Shown here in pieces: positions 34,001-46,000 of a stretch of DNA of 64,000 bases. The notes beneath the pieces were generated by a model. That model had not been told where the DNA came from, made no database searches, and saw only the letters and a program-made list of their open reading frames with translations. This DNA comes from Ostrinia nubilalis (lineage: Eukaryota; Arthropoda; Insecta; Lepidoptera; Crambidae), in NCBI RefSeq assembly GCF_963855985.1, contig NC_087114.1, positions 831,001-895,000 on the forward strand. The letters are read 5' to 3'. Position 1 is the stretch's first letter, and each line of letters begins with the position of its first letter. A program made the position numbers and the translations under genes.

Positions 34001-37000
34001 TCATCGACTTTAGTTCGTTTACGGATTTCCTCATTTCTGATTCGATCTCGCAAAGAAACACCAAGCATCTTCGTCTTTAAATCAGTCAGAGTTAAACATT
34101 CATAATAATAAATATAGCATACTCGTTGGTGAACATTATAACTTAGTTTCGATTTAGATCATTACTTTCAAATCAAATCAGTTAAAAAAGGAAAGACTAG
34201 GCCAGTCTAAAAGCAACGTTTGCCTATTAAATAATTAAAAACTTACTTTTGTCTAAGAAAATAGGCTTTCAAGAATATCAAAGCTTCAAAATCGAAACTC
34301 GAGAATTCTCGAGCTCCGGTGATTTTTTTCTCGTCTCGAATGAAGCCAAATTTCTCGAGTTTTCTCGAGTTCGAGAAAGCTCGAGCAGAAACCCTAATGA
34401 TGCCGTAACGGTGCCAAACTTACTCGTAGGTCAAGGTTTATTAACTTAATCTTGAAATGATTCAGGTGAGACTATGTTTTGTCATGTCAGCAGCTGATGT
34501 AGATGGTAGGAGAAAAATATACATAAGCTAGTCTACGAGAAGCCTCGTAAAGGACACATTTTAGATACCTACTGTTGGGTTTAAGGCCTTTATCAGGAAG
34601 TGAAATTGGTTAAGCTTTTATGCTTAGTAAGAAAATTAAGTTATCTTTAATATAGTTTTAGATTAGTAATACCAGCCCCCCTAGACAAGTAGCACTTTTT
34701 GATCGAATCGAAAATTGGATACGTTGTAACTTCATATAGAAAAAAAAGAAGGCTAATCGACCATCATTCGACTGGTTTGCGATTTTAAAGTGAATTTTGT
34801 CTAGACCCACAGGGCATAAAGGTAGTAGAAGAGTAGATAAACGATTTAGTCTAGCAAATAAATCTTGCTGTCGAGCTTCAAGAGGTAAGTATATAGCTAC
34901 GACTGTTTTCCTTAGGCCATTAGTTTAACCACCAAGGCCAGGTTATTTTAAAAGTTTTTAAAGTGAATTTTTGCCAGGTATGTTTTAGGAACGATACCTT
35001 ATTACCCCCAACTCAACATACTAAAAAATTACATGTTACCTGATCCTGACGTGGAGGTCACCATGTGGTAAGAACATGGTGGAGATTCTGTATTTTGAGG
35101 GTCGGCCTCGAGCCCTGCTAAGAAAAGCCAGAAAGGTCACTTCGAGGTGCTAAGCAGGTACCTTTTGTTGTGGTAAGAAACGGGACAGCAAAGATTTAGC
35201 CTAGTTTACCACCATAGCCACCCTGGTTGAAGTCGTTGCAAAGGCTGCTGGTGAATCTCTGTGGGGTCACTGGATATCCAGTTTCCCGAACTTTTGGAAT
35301 ATATACCTTTGGATTTGAACCCAGGAGATGCCACTAAGTAGGTTGTTTTCCCCGTAAATCGACCTAGATCGTCAGATAAATTTGATTGAATCGACCTGGG
35401 AGATAATATTTTGCGCTGTCAGAGCTATTTTTACCCGACTGAACCGAAAGGAGGTGATGTTTTTCAAGTTGAAAAGTTAGAGAGACAGTTCCAATAGAGG
35501 CTCTGAATGTGCCCCTTCCTCCCTTAGTTTCGAGTATAGGCTATGCTTTGATTGTCCGATAGCAAAATTAGTGAACGCACATGAAATGAAAGAATGAGAA
35601 ATCCCACATCGCTGATTATGATTTCTGATATTTTGTAGACATCCAGATGGTTGTTAAGAGATGCTGAGCTGGAGTCTTGTGTATTGGATCGGTTGTGTGG
35701 GGTCGAGTTGTGATGAGCCCTCACTGGAGAACAAGCTTACCATTATAGGCACTTGTTGAGTCGTATAGATTTCGTATTTACCGACAAAACCCTTAGAGAT
35801 GACGACTTGTTGAACCTGATTTCACGTAATTGACAAGGTTTAAAGTGTTCCAGAAGATAAAATGTTACACACTAACCTTCCGTTCTAGTAGTTGCTGTCT
35901 CGTCTGGTTTGTCAAAGGTGATGAGGTTTAGTAAGTAGTTTGTGATTGTATCAATGTTTTTCGGTATGCAGTAGAGAACGAGAGATTGATAATTTTAGGG
36001 TACCTTGACAAGACATGCGGAGAGGCCGGCGGTGTCTCTGTGATCGGTATCTGCATCCAGATTTAGAATTTAGCATTCAACTACTTCAGATCGGATCAAT
36101 ACTTACATAATTGTATCTACTGATTAGGACGTTTAATAGAATAGGTTGTTTGGTCTGTCCTTCTTGCGAAGGGAAATTGTGAGGAGCAGGCTCATGCTGA
36201 GCGGTGCCTTATCTGGTAATTTCAGCACCTGTTTTAACAGGATTTCGGTTTATTTGGTCAGCGTTAGACAGTCAAGAGTGTTAGAACGCTGAATAAAGCA
36301 CGGCGTTGAAGGGACAAGCACCGGCTTGGAGGTGAATGGCAGACGCATCCCTGGAACCATTGTCAGGTAACAGGTTGACCTCCGCAGTCTGATGACGCCT
36401 GCCACTGCCTAAGATACGCTCAAAGGCAGCCTCCGTAGAATTTGCTGAGTGGAAAGTCACTTGACTTTGCTATTCTTATTTGGTCAGCGCTAGACAGTCA
36501 AGAGTGTTAAGACGCTGAATAAAGCACGGCGTTGCAGGTGCAGGGGCAAGCACCGGCTTGGAGGTGAATGGCAGACGCATCCTTGGAACCATTGTCAGGT
36601 AACAGGTTGACCTCCGCAGTCTGATGATGACGCCTGCCAATGCCCAAGATAGGTACGCTCAAAGGCAGCTTCCATAGAATTTGCTGAGTGGATGGTCATT
36701 TGACTTATTGGTCGTCAAGGGGACCTGAAGGGACTGATTTGGAATCCTTGGCTTTTTGTTTTATTAGTATTTGACGATTTGTAAGAACTAATTTAATCAG
36801 TCTAAGCAAATAAAGATATTATTATGTTTTGATTTTGCTTGAAGTGACCGGCTAGAGAACCAAGGTCGGATTATTTTTTAGATAGGTATCACCAGTACGA
36901 GCACAGGGTGATTTTGCCCAACAAAAATCCAGCACTGGGAGGGTGCTCCTCGCACAATGCTTATTAGGAATTTTAGCCAGGATACGCTCGTGACATGTTC

Positions 37001-40000
37001 AAATTCAAATTCAAAAACGTTTATTGCATGTCACATTACGATTTATATGTTGTTGCAAAATAGAAGTATACATGTTCGATGCACTTAGCACATTTTGTCA
37101 TACTTATTAAGCTTCTTGATTTGCAAAAAACATTAGAATTTAATAATTCAAGCTGTAAGCTGGCTCAGTGTTGGGGGTGGCCACCCAGTCTACTAATAGT
37201 TGTAGTTTAAAGTGCTTTGTTGATGTGGTAAAGCATTTGTGGGTGCTTTATCTTATGAGCACAATGAGCCTGTTTAAATGGGTATTTATTAAGAAACTCG
37301 TACCAGAAAGAGTTATCGTTCGATTGTGGTGATGCTAACAACGTATTTTGATTGGTAATGTTTGCGATTGGGGCTACCGTTAAAATTGTATAAGATGGTT
37401 GTGGGTACGTTATTCAATCTATTTATACAATATAGAGATTCGCGAGAATGCTCATTTGATCGAAAAGAGTGTTAAAGCTATCAGAATCCCACGTACCTCG
37501 TTTCATCCGTTTTGAATCTCGCCGGGGTCCGAGTTTCTCCGGTATCCGACGCTCTGGGTCCACCTGCTCGTCGTCCGGAAGACACTCGTCCTCTTTGGCG
37601 CCAACCACCATCACGTACATGTCGTTCGCGGTCACACACGCGCGGTCAATTGCACTTTTTAATTTTAAACTTAGTATAAGAACGTTGAGAAATAAATTAT
37701 TTCAGTAAAAATCTGAGCAGAGTTTCTGCTTACGATGTTGCTAGTTTGGAAGTTAAAGACGCTATGAAGAACTCCGAGCAAGCTCGCCCCCAGGTGACTA
37801 AAATGGCGGCAAACGGAAGTAAGTCAAATCAATTCCTAGTGTCCGACCGAAACAAGTTTTACGACCGAAACCGAAACCGAAAACGAATTTCGGCAACGGT
37901 GTCTATTTCGGTCGAAACCGAAACCGAAACCGAAACTTCCTTACAAGGCTCATATTTTAAGGGAAAAATAAAGAAAACGTAATTATAATCAGTCAGTCTT
38001 TAGTTTTCTCTTTAAATTGCATTAAAATTGAACTTATAAAGTGCCTTTTTACTCTAAAAGATATCAAATTATGTTTAAAAAAGAAAAAGAAGGATTTATA
38101 GTCTAGATTTTTTTTAATTACTCGCAATATTCAGTATAATAACCCGTCCCATGGTCAAGTCTTTTACCTTATAGATGACCCACGCTGAACTGTCCCACCA
38201 AACTCAATGACAGGGCGGCGCTAACATCGTTCAACTATATGGTTTCCAACATGGCAAAAATCGGAACCAGCAATCCGGTATTGACGGTGGCGCCCCACTG
38301 TCAATGTCATGCATAGGACAGTTCAGTATTTTGGAACTATAATAATTTCTCAAAACAAAATAGGTAGTACGTAAGTTAGTATCTACTGTACTTGCCACTT
38401 GGATACCTTGGTGATAAATACTAAAATGAACTTTGAAACTCTGAATCCATAATATTATCACCATGAAATGCACTATAGTCATTACTAACTACTCAACTAA
38501 ATTGTTTGTTTACGTATAGCATTTGCGAACCAAAAAAAAAATTGTAGGTTAGATTAAACTTGATTATACTTTTATCAGTCATATTAAATATTTTTTTTGA
38601 TGTTTACACCCGCTCTTATGTTATAACGACATAAAACGAGATAAAACTTACCAAATTCAAAATAAATCACTCGAAAACTCGCCACCACAACAAAACAAAA
38701 CTAACAGCAAACAAACAAGCGAGCGAATCACGACATTGGCTCTGATCGGATGCATTCACTAATTCAACGCGCCGAACATGACCGATAACAGCGCGGAAAC
38801 TCCCGAATGCACATTCGGTTTCGGTCGTAGTTTCGGCAAGTTTGCCGCCGAAAACGAAACTAAACCGAAACTCGTGTTTTTACCGAAACTCAACCGAAAA
38901 CGAAACCGAAACCGAACATTCGGTCGGACACTATCAATTCCTATTAAATAATTGCGGAAATGACGTCATTTAAGGTATAAAATGGTAAAAAACTACACCG
39001 GAAGTAGACGCATCTCTCACCAGATGCTGTGCATCGTCACATGCCGAATAATGACGTATTCTTCGAATGTCCCTCAGACTGCACCGACCCTCGCACGATG
39101 CAGAAACACGCAGCCTACACGGAGTGGGCCGACGCGTATTCCTGCACACGTCATCGCTGCCAGCCTGGGGGGAGAAACCTGGCTATTTACACTGTGGGGT
39201 AAGTCAACATCATCATCATTTCAGCCATAGGACGTCCACTGCTGAACATAGGCCTCCCCCAATGATTTCCACAATGGCCGGTTGGTGGCGGCCTGCATCC
39301 AGTGCCTTCCTGCTACCTTTATGAGGTCGTCGATCCACCTTGTGGGTGGATATCCCACGCTGTGTTTTCCGGTACGCGGCCTCCATTCCAGAACCTTGCT
39401 GCCCCATCGGCCGTCAGCTGTTCTTCGTACCTACTATGTGCCCTGCCCATTGCCACTTCAAAAAACAAAAAGACGTCCACTGCTGGACAGTTTCCCAAGA
39501 CATCCAATTCTGGACAAGGGCCTGTTTCATTCCACAAAGACTGATCTTAAACTGCCTGCATCCAGGCGCTTACCGCGATCTTCTCCAAATTGGAGCAACA
39601 CCGAGTGGGAGGCCTGTATTCAACACCTTAATCTTCAAGTCTATGACAGGCTGTAAAAGCCTCGGGCGATGGCTGGTTCACTCGTCATGTCTGTGAACAG
39701 GCGCTGCTTTCGGGGACTGGTCAATCCAAGTTATTCAAATTTATGTAAGCGAGTCATTTCTACTGGTACCTTAATATGTAAGTCTAGATATTAGCACGTC
39801 ACTACCTTGTTTAATATACCACGCAATCTTGTATACCCATTCTTATGATACACCATACAAGAATGCATGGTAAATTCAGTGAACTGCTCCTGAATCGAAT
39901 GTACCTAATACTACTATTTCTATTTATTTATATTAGCCGGCAGACAGTGGTGACTGAGTTTGTTGCGGCGCTTCTTCTCAGCACTTGCCAAATGTTGGTC

Positions 40001-43000
40001 TCGAAGCGCTGGTAGGGTAAAAAGATTATGAGACATGTAGAGGCTCCTTAAGAGCATATGACGATTTGTAAGAACTATTTATTATTAGTCTAAACAAATA
40101 AAGAAATTTTGACTTTGACTTTGGTCCAGAGTCCACCAGACCAGAGAAGGCAGCACCTTACCTAAATAATATTACACAAATAACTATAACAAGTCCCGTT
40201 AACCTTCGTGAATTAGAGCAACACCAAGTGGGAGAACTAATTATGCACCCTAGTATTCTTCAAGTCTATGAGAAACTGAGGCCTTGGTCCAGAAACGAGC
40301 AGAGAAGGAAGCTTTTTAGGACGTTATCTGAATATTTTTTATGCAAAAAATACTGAAATAATGCCCGTTTTCACCATCAATCCCTAATATTGAAGTGACC
40401 CCTTTGAAAACAAAACTCCTGTTAAATGTGTTACCATAAGGGTCACGTAAAAATAAGGGATTGATGGTGAAAATAAGTCTAGTTTACCCTTTGTGATAAG
40501 CAAATACTTATGTAGATTAATATACTTGTGTCACAAGCAAGTGGGTTCACCATAATAGTCCAGCGGGAGGCGAGTTTTGGACCAACGTATCTTGGATCTC
40601 GAGTCGGGCAGTCCGCACCTTCAACGTTGGACTAAGTATTGGCGCCTCAAATGTCTTTTGATTTGATTGTCATTGGTGTTTGCTACTGAAGAGACTAGTC
40701 ACGCTACCATGACTGATTTTTTTTATGCTTAACAAGGCAGGTATTTGATCACAATCTACCACCACAACTGATATTGGAGTTGAGTTTCAAATGTATTTTT
40801 CATTTTAGATGCAAGCGCGTAGAAGCGCCGGAGTCGGCGATTGAGTGTGAAGAAGTGGTCGAAGACACCAACATGCAGTTTCCCTTCTGCTGCACCAGAC
40901 TTAGGTAAGGACAGAATAATATAATGTTTGTGTATTTTATTGTCATACCAGCCATCTGAAAATAATTTTTAAGCCTTTAGTTTTCCCATTTATCGACGTT
41001 GATGAGTGCTGAAACTCACTCAGTCTGCGGGCACAAAACTGGCAACGGCCGAGCGATGGCGACGCGACGCGACGCGGCAGACCAAGTTTATGTATTATCA
41101 AGCGGTAAAGTCCGGTCGCCGAGCACGTAAAATTGGGCGCAACAGCAATACGCGCGAGCGATAAGGATGGGTAGCTTGGGGTCATTGGACGAAATTCTAC
41201 GTGCTCGGCTACCGGACTTTAGACTCTGGCTAACCAGGAGTTGCCTAAAACCAGATCTGAAATCAGTTCATTCTTTAGTTTGTGGTAGCTGGCAAGATAT
41301 AGATCCTGGCTACACAGGAGTTGCAGTTGAAATGGGCAGAACGAGCGTTGCAAAACAATTTACCTAAGTATTCTTCTAGATGCCTGGTGGTAGTGAGGGG
41401 TGAGGTTTGGACCAGGGTGCTGGGGCAGCCCTGGGAGACCCTCCCTGCCGCTCCTTGGAGCCACATGTACAAGATGAAGAAACCACCTCCAGGGGACAGC
41501 ACCTTCTTGCCCAAGTGAGTATAAACTGATCTTCTTAGCCTCTTATTAAAAACTCTTTCAGTTCATGCTTTTTTGAGTCTGTGGGGCCAGACATGATTCT
41601 GAAAGGACTACTACAGTGGGTCTAGACAAAGTGCAAATTATAATCGCAAACCAGTCGAAAAGTGGTCGAAAAGCCCCTTTTTGTATGGAGTTTTGACGGA
41701 TTCGATTTTCGATTCGATCAAAAAGTGCGTTTTGTCTAAGGGGGCAGATATCATATTATCTTAAGTATACCAAAGCGTAGTGCACATCGTTACAAAATGA
41801 TCTTTTAATGCGTCCTTTTTCATTATTCCATATCATCCGCAAAAATCCTATCTAGTAGGAGAATTAAGTACCAGGGTGAGTGGGACCTATAGTCTTCTGG
41901 TGCCGGATATACCGATTCCTGAAGACCCATCCTTGTTATTGCTAACGCGTCGCTTTCGCAATGTTCGTGTTTCATGACTTACTTGACTTATGGTCCTATG
42001 TCCCCTAGATGGGGCAGAGGGCGTCCACAACAGTCCTCCATCTCGTTCGGTCTTGAGCTTCTCGCTTGATCTCGCTCCAGGTCTTGCCGATCTTCTTCGC
42101 CTCGTCCGCTACAGTGCGCCGCCAAGTTTGCCTGGGTCGACCACGTTTGCGTTTCCCTTGGGGATTCCAATCCAGAGCCTGCTTAGGGATGTGATCGGGG
42201 TCCCTTCGGAGAGTGTGGCCAATCCAGTTCCACCTGCGGCGCTTGATCTGCTGGTCGACCGGAATTTCGTGGCAGCGTTCCAATAGCTCGACGTTGGAGA
42301 TTTTCTCGGGCCAGTATATGCCGAGAATTCGGCGAAGGCAGCGGTTGATGAAGACCTGCAGCTGGTGCGAGATAACCTTGGTGACCTTCCACGTTTCACA
42401 CCCATAGAGCAGAACGGATTTGTGTTTCATAGACTTCACATATTATCCTCATGCTCGATAGCGGTCTTCTGTTGTTAGGCCCATTTTGTCGAGCATGTGG
42501 TACTGAGATGGTATATTGTACTTGTACCTAATGTGAGTAGTCAACTGACAGGTCATTCAGGTCAAGATGAAGTCCCTAACTAATTTACAGAGGCTAATGG
42601 GTTTGTATATTTCTCCCTTAAACGCTTTGACATCGCGGGAAGAGTGGGCCTGGTCCTATTCTTCTCTGATCCACGACTATTATGCTCCTTTTCGCCATCA
42701 GTCCCTAATTTTTAAGTGACCCCTATGGTAACACATCACATAACAGGAATTTTGTTTTCATAGGGGTCACTTAAAAATTAGGGATTGATGGTGAAATTAC
42801 AGGGATGTTTTTTTAGATCTCCCAACGAAGGTCCGATCTACGAACTAGCATCGGACACTGAGGACAGGGAGAAGGTGCTCCGAGCCAACAAGAAGAGTAC
42901 CACGGAGTCGCCGGATTGCAACGAGGTGGCGCCACGAGCGGTGCCCACGCCCGACATCGTTGTGAGAACATTTTGTATTATTACGAATATTTTTAAATCT

Positions 43001-46000
43001 CACGTCACCCTATGATTTTACAATCTGTTAGCGAAGCTGTGCAAGTTTTCAACTGTCTTGTTTTTCGCAATCTTACAATAGCATAGAGCTGGGATGATGA
43101 AGGTGAACCTATGGCACGCGGTACAATATTTTGGGCACGCCATCGATCACAAAGTATGAAACAAAATCAGCCTTGCTAGCGATATTCTTTGTCAAAACTG
43201 AGTTTCTACATTAATATTATAAAGAGGATTAACATTTGATTGTTTATTTGTTTAGGTCTTTTTATAGTCACTCTGCATTTTTGTAACAGTCACTCTGCAA
43301 TTTTGCCATCTTTCAATACTAACTGAAGTCTGCAATCTTGCAATAGTCACTTATTAATGCAACAGTCACTCTGCAATTCTGTAATTTTTCAATAGTCACT
43401 CTGCAATTCTGCCATCTTTCAATAGTTACTCTGCCAACATTTTGACACTTTGTAATAATTTACCATAGGGTTTGCGCTTGTCTTTCCTTATTAACTATTA
43501 TGTTTATCGTTCGTTTCCTCTACAACAAATAGAATAAGCAACGTACAATTTCTGCGTTCACAGATCGCGCTGTCGACCAACAACGACGTGAAAGAACACA
43601 AAAAGAACGAGAATACAAGGTTAAAGCAATATAGACTTAAAATAAAACTGCTAGATAGGGCTCAAAATAATAAATTAGGGTCACAGTAGACATGCTACTT
43701 TTGCCTAGGCGCAGACCACCGACAGATCAATAAAGGGAACGTTTCTGAGTGACGCTGATCGCTCGGCGCCGGCGCTTCATACATTTCGGCTGTCAGCGCT
43801 GACGGTCAGCGTGCGTCAGCGTGACTCTAAAACCAGCCTAAGACACCCGTGCGGTCGCGCCTTTAGCAGCGCAGTGATAAAATATTATCGATGTATGGGC
43901 TTATCGCGTAAAATCGATAAAAATGCCGCGATAAAAGCTACTGCGCACCTTATGTGAGGAATACCTTCGTTCAGTCCTATCTAGTATGTAGTTCGTGAGT
44001 CTGTAAAACAATAATATTTTCTGGATCTATTATTTTTTATACTTTCGAAGACATTAATGTACCGATTTGAAGGAACAAGTTGCGTAGGTAAGGGTTTTAA
44101 AGATTTTATTTTTATTTTGTGAAAAGGGTTGGCCATTTCACCCTTTATAGGGTAGCATTGCTAACATAATTTGAACCATATTCACTTGTCATAAGATGGA
44201 GGAAACCAATGTTTTTTTAACATGTGCCATAAAGAGGGTAGGGGAAAGTAGTACGAGTTGATCCCCTGGGGTAAGATGATCTTTCGCGATTGTGCTGAAA
44301 CCACTAACGTCATTTAGTTTCTTTCACTGGTAAAACATAGCTCTGGACACATCCCCGCCTCAGTCAAATTGTAATGGTGGCGTGAGCGATACATCGAATT
44401 TGACGAGAAAAAAGAAAAATTGTGTACTTCTGATCTAAAATAGGCATGACTTTGAGCTTATGTTACTTTTATTCAAACAATGTTAAATGTAATTACTGTT
44501 GTCGTTAGGCTTTCTATTATGTTTAATTTTAATATTTTGGCCATAAAAACGTAGCCGCGTACTTGTAGATTATTTTAGCAAATATTTAACAAAAAGTGGG
44601 ACTTGGGTCAAGATGATCCCTTCCTATATGTACAAGATGATCCCTGGGAATTAAAACCAAAAAGTAAATGGAGTAGGTAAAGGGAAGTGAAATAAAAGAA
44701 AGAGAACTTCATATAACTCACCTGAGTCTGAAGGAGATGATACTGAGTGGCTGTACTGAACAGAAAAGTTTTCAAGCGATACCAAGGGTGAAGGATGGAT
44801 AAAATGTTATGCATGTGGAAAATGGGGCCATAAAGCATGTGCTGGGGTAGAGGGTGATGAAGCAGGTGAATTTATTTGTGATAATTCAACACAGCTCCAG
44901 CCAAAAAGCGTTTCAATTATTTAAACGCTTTTTAGCAGGTACTAAGAAAGAATCAGTTATTTTCGTTATTTAATTCGTAAATGTTTTTCTTTTCTAACTT
45001 TTTAACGATTTGTTCGCATAATTAGGTACTCCGAAAGGAATATAACCAGAAAAGAATAGATCATAGAACAGAATCATAGGGATCATCTTACCCCTACCTG
45101 GGGGATCATCTTACCCACAGGGGTGTACAAGATGATCACTTTGTAAGGTTTTGCAAAAAATGAAATATTTTAATGAAACCTCAATTAATTTCTGGTTTTG
45201 AGTATAAGGAAAGTTGGATAGATAAATATACTAGTAGTAATCGTCTTTATTTTTGGTTTACCTTGAAAAATATGTATTTTACAGCGATTCCCGCTTAAGG
45301 GGATCATCTCGTACTACTTTCCCCTAGTTAAAGTTTTTTATTGTAACTTGCTTACGACTTCACCCTTAAGATCTCGGACTGATACGAAAGTTAATGGGGC
45401 AAAAAACGCGCTCGTAAAATAAATTCTAAATTATTCTTTTTTTTATAGTAAACAAAGCATTTAGCTGAATGGATTTTTTCCCACGGAGACATTCTGTTTT
45501 TTGCAGGAACTGCTTTTTGTAGTCGATTTTTGAGTGACCCCTATGGTCACACATAACAGGAATTTTGTTTACATAGGGGTCACTTAAAAATTAAAGATTG
45601 TTGGTGAACACAGGCATAAGTGTTTTAATATTAACGTTCACAAGAACATCCCGTTTACAGTGTCACGTAAAAAACCGTTCCGTTCGAATTTATAATTGGT
45701 GTTTCCAGTTTGCACGAACGTCCAGATTTACGGGATTCTTCTGCATTACTGGATTGCCTTGGGAACGAGTTACATGGATGATAATATTATAAAAAATACA
45801 TCTTCATAATATTTTTACCCGACTACGCCATAAGGGTTATGTTTTGTTTCAAAATTTTCAATTGATTATTCTTTTTACCAACTAAAGGCACAAAAGAGTA
45901 AGGAAGCAGCCGCCCACCGGTCCATTTTATGAAGAAGAAATGTCTGAGCACCACAACGAAGTAGATAACGAAGAATCTATGCCGACTGAGAAGGTAATAA

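Noticed and set aside
37495..37645. The orphan exon as a 5' exon of the aldo-keto reductase
   Set aside because: It ends in phase 1, whereas the AKR exon at 7304 needs phase 0.
38140..38345. Coding segment inside the hAT element at 37837-38933
   Set aside because: GC-rich but without an open frame or hAT motif; inverted CTGAACTGTCC/GGACAGTTCAG suggests a small nested repeat instead.
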